NCBI GenBank assembly: GCA_036924255.1
Contig: JAUPFN010000007.1
Coordinates: 34,959,414-35,023,413 of the forward strand
DNA length: 64,000 nucleotides
Reading direction: 5' to 3'
DNA from: Apodemia mormo
Lineage: Eukaryota; Arthropoda; Insecta; Lepidoptera; Riodinidae
Shown: positions 1-10,793 of the stretch, in pieces
Numbering within the stretch: position 1 is the stretch's first letter
How the letters are laid out: every line of letters begins with the position of its first letter
Position numbers and translations under genes: made by a program
The notes under the pieces: generated by a model
What the model saw: the letters and a program-made list of their open reading frames with translations, nothing else
Database searches by the model: none
Told to the model about the DNA's origin: nothing

Positions 1-142
1 AGTATTGGTTCAGGTCCTCTTTGAAGAATATAACATCTGCTGTTTTGTCAGGCAGTATGTAAGTAGCGAAGTATTCGTGGCTGCTAGGTGGTAGAGTTCT
101 GCATTGTCTCGCCCGGGTCGTTATTCCTGCGACAATAGGATT
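1..142 (+). repeat. Family A retroposon, 5' part
   Basis: This partial copy of the commonest repeat in the window reads from the 'GGTCC..CTTTGAAGAATA' end into the segment with 'GGTGGTAGAGTTCTGCATTG' and 'TCTCGCCCGGGTC'. It is cut off by the next copy, which lies head-to-head with it at about 141. The family has no open frame; I take it as a SINE or a LINE-derived retroposon because copies end in an A-rich tail after ATGATATA. Confidence 0.7.
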
Positions 143-489
143 TTTTTATATCATAAGATAGCAAACAAGCAGATGGGTCTCTTGGTGGAAAGAGTCAACC
201 ATCACCTATAGACACCAAAGGTGTTAATGGTACGTCGCTATTTTGTGGCGAGGTCTAATGCCACATGCATAAGTTTACCGGCTACCTTACCCTCCAAACC
301 GGAACACGACAGCGACATGCACTGACGCTATTGCGGCAGGAATAGGCAAGGCGGTGGTACTAGACCCGGGCGAGACAATGCAGAACTCTACCACTTAGTA
401 GCCATGATACTAGTGACTCGCATAGCCTTTTAGTCGCCTTTTACGACCTGCCTGGCAGAACGGCAGTAGGTCTATTTTTCAAAGATTAT
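141..489 (-). repeat. Family A retroposon, near full length
   Basis: On the + strand this copy begins with a T-run followed by ATATCATAAGATAGC, the reverse complement of the A-tailed 3' end, so the element lies on the minus strand. It runs through 'CACCAAAGGTGTTAATGG', 'CATGCATAAGTTTACCGG', 'GCGGCAGGAATAGG' and 'GACAATGCAGAACTCTACC' to the 'GGCAGAACGGCAG' end. It separates the LINE endonuclease fragment after it from whatever lay upstream. Confidence 0.75.
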
Positions 490-1060
490 TTTTGAGATTG
501 CCTGTATTGAAATTGAGCAATTTGTTGTTATAAGTGTATATAAGCCCCCCTGTGTACCATACCAAGAGTTTGCAAACAAAATGGAGGAGACTATATTTAA
601 AGCTTCCAAATCGAAGAAGAATATTGTTATCTGTGGGGACTTTAATATTAACATTTTAGATCCGTCTTCATTAACTTCTAAGTTTATCAACCTCTTTAAG
701 TCGTATAATCTGCACAAAACTTTTTTTGAACCTACTCGGACTACTGTTACTAGTGCTACTTGTATAGACAATATATTTACAAATATAACCTCCTCAAGGA
801 GTACAGTTAAAAATGTATTAATTTCAGATCATTGTTGCCTATTAGTTCAATTTCCTAGAATAACAAGAAAACTTCCAAAGAAAGAAATTGTTTTTGTTCC
901 TATAAATAATTATAGATTGGAATGTTTTAAAAATAATTTAGTCGAGAAGTTGCCCAAGTTGCCCTATCACGAAAATCCAAATAGTTTATATGACACGTTA
1001 TTTAATTTAATTAATTCAGAATATAAACAAATATTTATTCCTAAAACACTATCATTGTGA
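490..1060 (+). pseudogene. LINE endonuclease fragment
   Basis: C-terminal half of an apurinic-like (exonuclease-endonuclease-phosphatase) domain, which in LINEs nicks the target DNA. Visible motifs are VICGDFN near 640 with the catalytic Asp and Asn, CIDNIFTN near 765, and the SDH motif (VLISDHC) near 825 with the catalytic His. The frame is open from the ATG at 581, but homologous-looking sequence (YRPPC...) begins upstream of it, so that ATG is not a true start. The N-terminal part of the domain is missing; the family A copy ending near 489 lies there. Confidence 0.75.
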
Positions 1061-1174
1061 ACTCAGTGAAAATTTAGCGAATGGGCAACAACAGGAATTT
1101 ATAAAAGTAGGAAACGGTTATTTGATTTATATTATGAAAAATCTTATAACCATATTTCTGTATTTAAGGAATAT

Positions 1175-1819
1175 GTGAAGAGCTATTCAAAAATTTTTAG
1201 AAGGATCTGTGATTCTGTAAAATCCTTGTACATAAAAAATATTATAAGGCAAACTTCAAACAAAATTAAAACTACATGGAACATTATTAACTGTGAAACC
1301 GGCAAGGCCAGGACTTTTAATGACGAATATCAGTTGGAAGTAGATGGATTAATTGTAAAGGAAGATTTGGATGTAGCAATGGAGTTTGAAAAATTCTTTA
1401 TCAATGTAGCTACTTCAACAACTCAAGCTCTTACCTCATCGGCCAGCTCTGCAGAATCACTACTGAAGCAATGTGTACCGACATGTGAAAAATCTTTTGA
1501 ATTTTCTTTTGTGGATGTTAAGGATATACTTAAAGCTTTTAAAAAATTAGAAATTAAAAAAACTTCTGACATATGGGGTCTCTCCCTAAAAATCATTGCT
1601 TTAGTAATAAATGTAATCGCACCATACCTAGCTGAAATATTTAATAGTTGTATAACATATGGTGTTTTTCCTGATTTGATGAAACTCAGTAAAGTTATTC
1701 CCATTTTTAAATCTAGTTCTAAATCTGAACCAACCAACTATCGATCTATTTCGGTTTTGCCTACCCTGAGTAAAATATTCGAAAAAAATTATTCTCGATC
1801 AAATGTTAAGTCATTTTAA
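1175..1819 (+). pseudogene. LINE reverse transcriptase, N-terminal part
   Basis: A 214-codon frame covering the linker and the first RT blocks. It shows KTSDIWGLSLKII near 1560, LAEIFNSC near 1630, and PIFKSSSKSEPTNYRSISVLPTLSK near 1700-1770, the classic 'Y-R-P-I-S-L-L' region of LINE RTs with R-S-I here. The frame ends at 1819, just after SKIFEK, and the reading continues in another frame from 1803, so there is a frameshift between RT blocks 2 and 3. Confidence 0.8.
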
Positions 1820-2351
1820 TAAATTTAAATTATTTCATGATAAACAGACTGGTTTTACAAAGGGTCGCTCAACTACAGATGCTGGTGTAGAATTATTAAA
1901 GAACATTTATGAAGCCTGGGAAGAGTCACGGGATGCGATTGGGATGTTCTGTGATTTATCTAAGGCTTTTGACTGTGTTCATCATAGCATATTAATCAGG
2001 AAATTACACCATTATGGAATTAGAAATATGGTTCTCGACCTTTTGATTTCTTATTTAAATGGAAGAATTCAGAAGGTTGAAGATAATGGAATAAGATCCT
2101 CTGGCGCTGCTGTCACAATGGGTGTCCCACAAGGGTCCATACTTGGTCCATTTCTGTTTCTTATATATATAAATGATTTACCTTACTATGTGGGTAATAA
2201 ACATGGAATTGTATTATTTACGGATGACACTTCACTTTTATTTAAAGTGAAAAGACAAATTGGTAAGTATGACGAAGTAAACAATATGATTTCAAAAGTT
2301 GTACACTGGTTCAGTGTTAATAATTTGCTATCTAAATGGCAAAAAAACTAA
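1803..2351 (+). pseudogene. LINE reverse transcriptase, catalytic core
   Basis: A 182-codon frame with the core RT motifs in order: QTGFTKGRSTTDA, MFCDLSKAFDCVHH (first catalytic Asp), LISYLNGR, VTMGVPQGSILGPFLFLIYINDLP, and LFTDDTSLLF in place of the usual F-A-D-D box. The two catalytic aspartates of that box are kept and Ala is changed to Thr. The frame stops at 2351 soon after VNNLLSKWQKN, where a K-C-I-KF motif would follow in another frame. With the preceding fragment this makes one broken RT. Confidence 0.85.
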
Positions 2352-2632
2352 GTGTATTAAATTTTCAACGCCTAATGTAAGGCATGTAGATACCAATGAA
2401 CAACTTAATGGTAAAATAATGGACTTGTGGACTCTACTATATTTTTAGGGGTTACTGTGGATAAAAAATTGCATTGGGGACGATCGAGAAATTGGCCAGC
2501 AGACTAAGTTCAGCAGCATTCGCAGTAAAAAAAAATGAGACAGCTTACTGATGTTGATACTGCACGCCTTGTTTACTTTAAAAGAATAGTGATATTCACT
2601 ACCTAAATACAAGGAACAAAAACAATCTTGCT

Positions 2633-2824
2633 GTGCATGTGTCTCGTCTCCACAGAATAAGCAACTCTTTTATGGGGCAAAGTATACGCTTCTACAATAA
2701 GCTGCCTGATGCCATTAGAGATTTACCAGTTAACAAATTCAAAAAATGTGTTAAAACAAAACTGTGTAAAAAAGGTTACTATAAAATATCTGAATACCTT
2801 GATGACAGGAAAGCATGGGATTAA
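2633..2824 (+). pseudogene. LINE ORF2 C-terminal fragment
   Basis: A 63-codon frame with SRLHRISNSFMGQSIRFYNKLP and KFKKCVKTKLCKKGYY, the C-terminal region common in insect CR1-like elements; its exact role is not known to me. The same segment, decayed, recurs at 21190-21380. About 280 bases between this piece and the RT core are out of frame. Confidence 0.75.
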
Positions 2825-3120
2825 CTGCTTCTCATATCGGCATTCCTTATTATTAATGTAGCAATTAGATACTAATTAAATATTATGTAATATTTTATTT
2901 AAAAAATGTTATGAAAAAAGACAACCCCGCTGAGTTTCTTCTGCCGGATCTTCTCAGTGTGTGGCCGTGTTTCCGATCCGGTAGTAGTTTAAAAAAATGT
3001 TGACGCGTCAAAATAACTTGTAAAAAGTTTTATTGAATAAAGTACTTCTGATTTCTGATTTCTGAAAGGATCCCGGAACCAACACGGGGGAAAAAAGTTC
3101 ACAAAAACACACTTCACTTC

Positions 3121-3163
3121 GAAACAGAACACGTCAGTGCTTTTCACTGTCGTGTTCTGTTTC
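3121..3163. repeat. Short inverted repeat
   Basis: GAAACAGAACACGTCAGTG at 3121-3139 faces its near-perfect inverse at 3145-3163 across a 5-base loop, with one mismatch. Confidence 0.85.
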
Positions 3164-3179
3164 TGTAGTAATGTAATAA

Positions 3180-3232
3180 GCGGGGACCTTAGTGCAACAT
3201 GTATAATATGCATGTTGCATTAAGGTCCCCGC
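3180..3232. repeat. Short inverted repeat
   Basis: Arms of 22 bases, beginning GCGGGGACCTTA at 3180 and ending TAAGGTCCCCGC at 3232, with one mismatch and a 9-base loop. It lies 16 bases after another hairpin. Confidence 0.85.
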
Positions 3233-3345
3233 CATAATGATAGTAAGGCACCATTAACATCTTTGGTGTCTATAGGTATAGGTTGCCTTTTTCCATCACG
3301 AGAGTCATCTGCATATTTACTATCTTATGAACATGATGTAAAAAA
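3232..3345 (+). repeat. Family A retroposon, 5'-truncated
   Basis: Keeps only the last third of the family: 'CACCATTAACATCTTTGGTG', 'CTATCTTATGAACATGATGT', then an A-run. Loss of the 5' part with an intact 3' end fits target-primed insertion. Confidence 0.7.
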
Positions 3346-3538
3346 ATAATTATAAAACACATTCAATATAATATATTTTATAAAACTCTTTCAGTGTTCC
3401 TAGATGGTTACTAGCGTATAAAACTGAATAAGTTATGCTCAATCCACTTCTCTTTTATTGTTACATCTCTGTTCGATGAAAGTTTACGGTTGGCTTAATA
3501 TTTTAAAGTATCTTCACGCCCATGTCCCCGAAGAAATA

Positions 3539-3862
3539 AGTTTTTTTTTTTTTTCATTTATTTCAAACAAAAAGTATAAGATAAAACATTTATCCCTCAA
3601 GCACTGCAAAAACCAGCAGGTTTGTCCGCAGGCTTGTAAAGTAGAGGCACAACAAGCGCACCCACGATTAGCTGAAGATACTTGGTCCCACAATGTGATA
3701 GGTAGCAAGCCTATCGCCAACCGGGCACTTTTCAATGCCAGGCAACGTTGTTTTTATCAGAAAATTGAAAAAAACCATTTTTGAATCGCCCGACCCAGGA
3801 ATTAAACCCGGGACCTCATGTGGTCAATTCCGACACCGGACCACTAGACCACAGAGGCTTAA
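3539..3862 (-). mobile_element. tRNA-derived SINE
   Basis: Read on the minus strand, the 5' head (3862 down to about 3785) is tRNA-like, with TGGTCTAGTGGTCC as box A and GGGTTTAATTCCT as box B. A body follows with 'TATCACATTGTGGGACC', and a poly(A) tail appears as the T-run at 3539-3555. Related sequence is at 26822-26995, and the SINEs at 53876 and 63668 share the GCCTCGTGG head. Confidence 0.75.
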
Positions 3863-3919
3863 TATTTGATCAATTTATTTTACAATTATTGTCATAGTTT
3901 AACCGTGGTCCAACCAATA

Positions 3920-3986
3920 TATGTATGTATGTATGTATGTAATATGTATGTAATATGTATGTAATATGTATGTATGTGTATGATGA
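3920..3986. repeat. (TATG)n microsatellite
   Basis: Interrupted ATGT/TATG tetranucleotide tract. Confidence 0.9.
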
Positions 3987-4273
3987 TAATAATAAAATAT
4001 ATAAAGTTCAATGGCACCTTCACACCTTTATTCTGTTGGCCCAAAGGTTGACTGGTGGATAATGCCAATAGGCATTAAGTTCGCCTTTTGTACGAAAATG
4101 TATGTTTTTGGTGTACAATAAAGTTAAAATAAATAAATAAATAAATGTCTTTGTCTTATGTGCCCATCGAGTTATTAATGTTAGTCTTCCACAACTTAGC
4201 TTTCTCACATGCATGTCTTTTAACCCTTAACACGACGAGGTATCCATAATAAAGTATATTGTTTATTAAGATA

Positions 4274-4698
4274 CTAGCTGACCCAGCAAGCTTCGTTTCG
4301 CCTAACAGTCAATAAATGAGCAGGATTTTAAAATTGATACAAAATTATCAAGCTCAATTTTTAAATGATAAAAACAAGTATGACGTCCAGGTCTATTTTT
4401 ATTGATGAATATTAAATATTAATAATATTAATTATCATATTTCCGACGAAAACAAAAAAAAATAATTGCTTCAGAAGTTCTTAAGTTATAAATGGTGTAG
4501 TATTTTAATGAAGACTAGCTGGCCCAGCAAACGCTGTTCTGCCTTTTTAACTACTTTTATTTTTTTTATATTTTCTCACATTTTAAACCTTCCCTGGACT
4601 TTAACAATTAATTCAAAACCAAAATTAGCCAAATCGGTTCAATCGTTCTCGAGATTTAGCGAAACTAACGAACAGCAATTGATTTTTATATATATAGA
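4274..4698 (-). mobile_element. Two short Helitron-like elements in a row
   Basis: CTAG followed by CTGACCCAGCAAGC at 4274 marks one 3' end (minus strand), and CTAGCTGGCCCAGCAAACG at 4515 marks a second. The second runs about 183 bases to TATATATAGA at 4698, the reverse of the 5'-TC end. It matches the pair at 29196-29560. The far end of the first copy is unclear. Confidence 0.7.
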
Positions 4699-5109
4699 AG
4701 ATAGATTCTTCTTACCATAAGCATAGTACTAAAAATATTACCAAAACATTAGAAAAATGATTCACCAAATTAATAATCTTAAATCAAAAGCCATTAAAAG
4801 CTTAAAAGTGTAAATATTTATTTAGGCAGGCAGAAGGGAGAAAAGTAATAATAATATTTACTGGAATATTATGTAAAATATTTAATCATTACAAAATTAT
4901 CTATTATTACTAGCTTTTATTTTAACTAGCAATGCAGTTATGTATGTGTGTTTTGGTCAATTCTTGCAACTGAATCTTAAAGCAGTTATCTTAAACCGAT
5001 TAAGATGAAATTTTGCACACACATTTAGTTACAATAATGCAAGGTTAGATAAGTGACGTCATTCTGTCAATCCAATGTGGCGGACTCCGCCTGGTTTTTT
5101 ATATAAGGT

Positions 5110-5275
5110 CCTTCCAAAATAGGTGATCATATTTCAACACAGCGGTCAGTATGTCTATCGCCTATTGACACCAAACATTTAATGTTGCGTAACTACCCAT
5201 GTGGGGTGAGTGTAATGCCATATTATGCATAAGTTTGCCGGCCACCTTACCCTCCAAACCAGAGTTCAATAGTGA
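5110..5275 (-). repeat. Family A retroposon, diverged fragment
   Basis: Contains 'TCGCCTATTGACACCAAAC', 'GCATAAGTTTGCCGGCCACC' and 'TTACCCTCCAAACC', with many changes from the other copies. Confidence 0.65.
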
Positions 5276-5284
5276 AGATTAATT

Positions 5285-5400
5285 GCTCCTCACACCAATC
5301 TCTTATTATAATTGTAGCATAATAAGATTTAAAAAACAAGCCCGCTGAGTATTTTCCGCTGGATCTTCTCAGTGCGAGGTCGAATTTTTCTTCCAATACG
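5285..5400 (+). repeat. CR1-like LINE 3' tail fragment
   Basis: Carries 'AAGCCCGCTGAGTATTTTCC' and 'GGATCTTCTCAGTGCGAGG', the tail of the LINE at 490-3063, without coding sequence. Confidence 0.65.
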
Positions 5401-6260
5401 CATTAAAATAAATTATAAACACTTTAATTTAACAAAGAATTTCTGGTAGCACATGTATTTAGTACTTCAGAAAATGCAGAACGCTTTAACAGAAGTATAT
5501 ATTTTTAGGCCTGTCTGTTTGATTACGCATAAAAATAACATGTAAAAACTTTAATTTAATAAAAAAAAATCTGATGGCATACGGATCTCAGTGCTGTGGA
5601 AACTTGAGAACGCTTTGATAGATAAGATTTTCTAGACCTAAGGGCCTTTGATGATTGTGTGTGTTATATGTCTGTATGATTACACATAAAAATAACTTGT
5701 AAAAATTTGAGGTTAATGAAGAATTTTAGGTGGAACAGGGATTTCAGTGCCTCGAGAACTTCAGAATGCTTTAAGGCAGTGCTTTTCATTCTTTTTTAAG
5801 ACACTACCTTAGCATGGCACAAAACATTGCGACCCAAGGCTGCCTAACTTACATTAAAAAAATTCACATCCTTGTAACATTTTTCTTTATTATCAAGTAA
5901 ATATTTTGTCTTTGTTTTTTTAGTAACACTAAACTAACAACTAACATCTACGATCCTCTTGCAAAGGCCTCGTGATCCTCCAGGGGGCCGTGTATCCACA
6001 CTTTGAAAAACACTGCTTTAATAGAAAGTGATATTTTCTAGACCTTAAGGGCATTTGATGATTGTGTATATGTTTGTCATATGTAAGTTTGATTGCGCAT
6101 AAAAATAAATTGTAAAAAGTTTAATTTAATAAAGAATTTCTAGTGGCACATTGATCTCGGTAACTTCAAAAATTTTAAATAGAAAGTAATATTTTCTAGA
6201 CCTTAAAGGATTTGATGATTATGTGTATTACATCATACATGTCTGTTTGATTACACACGT
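5396..6260. repeat. Diverged tandem satellite, about 4-5 units
   Basis: Units of roughly 160-190 bases each contain 'ACGCATAAAAATAA.TTGTAAAAA', 'TTTAATTTAATAAAGAATTT', a block like 'GATCTCAGTGC..CGAGAACTTC', and 'TTTTCTAGACCTTAAGGGC.TTTGATGATTGTG'. They start near 5396, 5513, 5674, 6085 and 6240. The third unit is interrupted by a MITE at 5777-6015. Confidence 0.75.
5777..6015. mobile_element. hAT-like MITE
   Basis: A 239-base element ending in CAGTGCTTTTCA and TGAAAAACACTG, close to the CAGTG terminal inverted repeats of hAT transposons. It is bounded by 8-base flanks CTTTAAGG and CTTTAATA, a plausible target duplication matching at 6 of 8 positions. No coding capacity. Confidence 0.7.
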
Positions 6261-6559
6261 TTGATTTACCCAACTTTATTATTGGTATTACGATATGACT
6301 GAGCATTCGAATATACACAGAAAGCTCTTATTATCTAAATGTTCCTACTTGTACGTACAACGTAACCGATATAGGAATGTCCTTTTTATGGATTTATTAA
6401 TGATATCGATATCGATAACATAGAAAATTATTTCCAAATTTGAAATGTAAATTTGTAATATGTTTTCTATACTCTTTGCCGTCAGTGAAACTTCATTTTA
6501 ATGCAATATTTTATATAAAATACACTTGCACTATTGTACAAAATGTATTTTATATAAAA

Positions 6560-7872
6560 CTAGCTGTTGCCAGCGACTTCGTCCGCGCGGACTTCGTTTA
6601 CTCCGCACAGCACCTCCCTGCTAAATGATAGCGTGATAATATGTAGCCTATATGTTGACCCGACCTGTTAGTAATATTCATGCAAAATTTGAAGCAAATC
6701 CATGCAGTACTTTTTGAGTTTACCCCGGAAAAACATACAGACAAACAGACAAACAGACAAACAGACAAACAGACAAACAGACAAACAGACAAACAGACAA
6801 ACAGACAAACAGACAAACAGACAAACAGACAAACAGACAAACAGACAAACAGACAAACAGACAAACAGACAAACAGACAAACAGACAAACAGACAAACAG
6901 ACAAACAGACAAACAGACAAACAGACAAACAGACAAACAGACAAACAGACAAACAGACAAACAGACAAACAGACAAACAGACAAACAGACAAACAGACAA
7001 ACAGACAAACAGACAAACAGACAAACAGACAAACAGACAAACAGACAAACAGACAAACAGACAAACAGACAAACAGACAAACAGACAAACAGACAAACAG
7101 ACAAACAGACAAACAGACAAACAGACAAACAGACAAACAGACAAACAGACAAACAGACAAACAGACAAACAGACAAACAGACAAACAGACAAACAGACAA
7201 ACAGACAAACAGACAAACAGACAAACAGACAAACAGACAAACAGACAAACAGACAAACAGACAAACAGACAAACAGACAAACAGACAAACAGACAAACAG
7301 ACAAACAGACAAACAGACAAACAGACAAACAGACAAACAGACAAACAGACAAACAGACAAACAGACAGACAGACAAACAGACAAACAGACAAACAGACAA
7401 ACAGACAAACAGACAAACAGACAAACAGACAAACAGACAAACAGACAAACAGACAAACAGACAAACAGACAAACAGACAAACAGACAAACAGACAAACAG
7501 ACAAACAGACAAACAGACAAACAGACAAACAGACAAACAGACAAACAGACAAACAGACAAACAGACAAACAGACAAACAGACAAACAGACAAACAGACAA
7601 ACAGACAAACAGACAAACAGACAAACAGACAAACAGACAAACAGACAAACAGACAAACAGACAAACAGACAAACAGACAAACAGACAAACAGACAAACAG
7701 ACAAACAGACAAACAGACAAACAGACAAACAGACAAACAGACAAACAGACAAACAGACAAACAGACAAACAGACAAACAGACAAACAGACAAACAGACAA
7801 ACAGACAAACAGACAAACAGACAAACAGACAAACAGACAAACAGACAAACAGACAAACAGACAAACAGACAA

Positions 7873-7903
<31 letters not shown>

Positions 7904-8112
7904 AACAGACAAACAGACAAACAGACAAACAGACAAACAGACAAACAGACAAACAGACAAACTGACAAACTGACAAACTGACAAACAGACAAAAATTCTA
8001 AAAACTATATTTTTGACTTCGATATCGATTATAGATTACGCCCCAAGTATTGTTTTAAAAAAATATTCAATGTACAGTTTTGACTTTCCTACGATTTTAT
8101 TATATGTATAGA
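6560..8112 (-). mobile_element. Nonautonomous Helitron carrying a giant minisatellite
   Basis: On the minus strand the element starts 5'-TC at 8112 (TCTATACATATAATAAAATC) and ends CTAG at 6560-6563, after a GC-rich end read on the + strand as GCGACTTCGTCCGCGCGG. It sits between host A and T, as Helitrons do. Two relatives at 25808-26128 and 26283-26587 share both flanks of the tandem array but hold only two or three repeat units. There is no Rep/helicase gene, so movement would depend on an autonomous Helitron. Confidence 0.85.
6737..7994. repeat. (ACAGACAA)n minisatellite, about 157 units
   Basis: About 1258 bases of the octamer ACAGACAA, nearly free of errors. Variants are ACAGACAG units at about 7365 and 7875-7900 and ACTGACAA units at 7961-7983. 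Both the first and last units run into Helitron sequence. The array has no stop codon in any frame and so creates spurious open frames of more than 400 codons on both strands. Confidence 0.97.
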
Positions 8113-8261
8113 TAATTTACATCGTCAGTATTCCATACTAATATTTTTACTATTTGAAGCTTTGTAAAAAAACGAGTATTAATATAATTAAAAAACGTAT
8201 TTGTACTGTTAAATTACAAAGCTTAATACTTATTTTATAATCACATATATATACATATATA

Positions 8262-8339
<78 letters not shown>

Positions 8340-8939
8340 AAAAATGAAATAATAATAGATATATAGATAAAGAGGAAAAAAAGAGGTAAAAATTGTAATT
8401 AAAAAATCTAGAGATAAACGCTGAATATGTGAAAACTGCAACATTGTCTGTATCTCGGTCTTTATTTCTATGTATTAGTTTATCTATATATATAAATACG
8501 TGAAATAAAAACTTGGAATCTTTTTCCAAAACTTACACTTACTAAGGAGTTCGAGATTAGATATACTTTACAATTATACGGAGAAGAAGTACAGAAAGTT
8601 AACATTTATATAAAATAATTTTTGAATTGAATTAAATGACTAAACTTCGATCAGTAGACGAGCACTAGTTTTATCATTTCTTCAGCAAATAATAATCTTT
8701 AGTGATCCATCTGGTAGAGGTCTAGACATCTAGTACGTAGTCGTGATATCATGTAATTTTCTTATTTTATACGACTTTGTATTATTTTGTCGAACTACAC
8801 TATGCCCTGCAGTCCGTTTAATCACATTCTTTTCTGGCTTTCATGAAAACTTTTAAAAGATTGGTCTAAGTTCTAATAACTGAAATTAATATAATTTCGA
8901 AAGATATCGATGCGTAAAATAACCACGGCTCTAGTTTAC
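8113..8939. other. AT-rich stretch with a (TA)n tract
   Basis: A TA dinucleotide run of about 36 units lies at 8266-8337. The rest is AT-rich with no gene, known repeat or RNA that I can recognise. Confidence 0.7.
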
Positions 8940-9002
8940 TCACACCGCCCAACCTCCTTTCAGTCACTCTCGCCGGGCGCTCGCGTTCGGTCACTTTCAG
9001 TC
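8940..9002 (+). promoter_or_regulatory. Possible distal promoter
   Basis: A small CpG-rich patch (CTCGCCGGGCGCTCGCG at about 8970-8985) in very AT-rich DNA. TCAGTC, which matches the arthropod initiator TCAGT, occurs at 8960-8965 and 8997-9002. No TATA box stands at -30. It is followed 100 bases on by a good splice donor. This may be the promoter of the FAM13 gene, whose first coding exon is 16.3 kb downstream; the link is an inference. Confidence 0.4.
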
Positions 9003-9101
9003 GCCATTTCCTTTTGCGACGCCATTCCGGAAAATATTTAACTTCCTTGTTGATTGAAATAAATAATTTTGACGAAAAATATTGAACATTATCAGCAAGT
9101 G
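8962..9101 (+). other. Candidate noncoding first exon
   Basis: From either initiator-like site to the donor at 9102 (CAAGTG|GTAAGA). There is no ATG in this stretch, which suits a 5' UTR exon. The natural partner would be an acceptor before the first coding exon, for example TACATATTAG at 25275-25284. Only RNA data could confirm it. Confidence 0.35.
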
Positions 9102-10793
9102 GTAAGAAATATATATATTTTTATTAACACTTTTAAAGGTTTTTAAGTTAAAATACTGAGACAGCAGGGTAATTATTCTCAAGGACGTTTTTGTCCGCAT
9201 CTTTAGATTGTAAATATAAGCGTTCGAAGAACAGCTTCCCTTAAAATCTTTGTTTTCATGAAAGAGTTTTGTAGAGTTTCGCGCTCCCGTGCATTTCACG
9301 TTTACTTTTTATTTTTACTCTGATATTATGCCTTTGGCTTTAATGCTTTGACGCTCCATTTCTCAATTCCTCTATTTTATACAAGAAACGAATTAAAGCG
9401 ACAACGAATTAGACAATTATTTTTCTTAAAACAAAGAAAGTGTTTCCTATAAGTTGGTCTTTTAGAATAAATTATATTTTGTCTTTACATTGACAATCAT
9501 TTAATTTAAAGTTAATACAAAATTGAAAATATATAATAATTAATACATTTTTATAACAATGTGGATGATAAATATTCATATAAAATACTAATCTTATTTA
9601 ACAGAACGTGTAGATAGCTTACAAGTTAACACTAAGCTAGAAAAATCGTATTCACTCGCGCTGTAAAATTGATGCATTTTTAAACGAAATATATACACGA
9701 ATATTATCGTACTGTATTCTCTATAATATATCACCACTTAAGTTCACTGACAATATCTACGAAACATTAGGATCTATCGTCTTCGTCACGCGACACGCCC
9801 ACTCAATAGCCAGACTAAGAAATCAGGTCATGTACATTGAATGTTTACACTACCTTACAATAATTATTTATTGAGTCATAATATTATATTATAGTCCAGT
9901 TGTTAAGTGAACTTTACATTTAATTTTAATTAAAGTACACACATAGGTTTCAACGGTGTTTTTAATTTTTTCTTTATTGTATATGTATTCACATATAGAT
10001 CAGATAAATTTAGGTATAAAACATTATAACTAATATTTAAACAAAATACATTAGTTAAATACCTGCTCTATTAAAGTTTATTTTTATTTTATTACACATA
10101 TTTAGCGTATTTTGGTATAGAGTACTTACTAGATAAAAGATTTTATTCTAGTATCTATTGTAAAAAATGAAATTTAGTATCTTCATTAATGAAAACTCTA
10201 TCACGAGGACTCTGTAAAAGACTTTGTAATGTTCATGCGTGAATAGAAAGTTCCAGAAGCCTATCGTCTGACTTACGTTGGGTTCCGGATTTGTTTGCAT
10301 GTTGTTTAAAGACTCGTTTAATTCTTATGTAATAAATAATTCTTTTTATATTTAAGATTGAGTTGTTCTTCTATTCTTTATTCCATTTATTACTAGACAT
10401 TTTAAATTGCTTTGTGATGTAATTATTATTACGTAATTATTATAAAATTTTTCATGGAATTCATTTCATGGAATGGAATTTTCATGGAACAATGGATTAA
10501 TCACAAACAATTACAAAATACATTTAGCCACTTAAAATACAAAAATGCATAATTGATTTCGAGAAAATGTGCATTAAATTACGTAAAAATATTTTCTTCT
10601 TAATTTTTTCGATATTTTCAAAATTTTGTATGATAAATAAGAAGTTAATTACTTTTTTGTTTTATCTAGAATTTGATAAGATTAATCTTATGCAGCTAAT
10701 AAGTATTATGTTAAGTGACACGATATACGTGATAATAGATTAAAGTACCTAACAATTATAGGTGAGTTGTGTTTTAGGAAGGCTTTATTCATT
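9102..10793. other. AT-rich, no recognised feature
   Basis: Low-complexity AT-rich DNA. A small cluster of TTCATGGAAT repeats lies at 10452-10490. No coding frame with supporting splice sites or motifs was found. Confidence 0.6.

Larger units (their letters stand above)
490..3063 (+). mobile_element. Decayed CR1-like non-LTR retrotransposon (LINE)
   Basis: One LINE on the + strand, with endonuclease, reverse transcriptase and a C-terminal piece in the right order but in several frames. After the coding part comes a 3' tail with 'CCGCTGAGTTTCTTC' and 'TTCTCAGTGTGTGGC'. The end has no poly(A) but a short tandem repeat of ATTTCTG at 3045-3063, a habit of CR1/L2-type elements. The same tail recurs at 5285, 21150 and 31250, so the family is well represented. 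The clade (CR1, perhaps Daphne-like) is inferred from the protein motifs and this tail. The element is dead: frameshifts separate every domain. Confidence 0.8.

Noticed and set aside
6598..7992. Six open frames of 418-464 codons on both strands
   Set aside because: They are produced only by the ACAGACAA octamer, which has no stop in any frame. There is no protein-like composition and no start context.
6737..7994. CRISPR-like array
   Set aside because: The repeats are contiguous octamers without spacers, and the genome is eukaryotic.
8230..8529. 99-codon frame with an (YI)n stretch
   Set aside because: Product of the TA microsatellite read in one frame.
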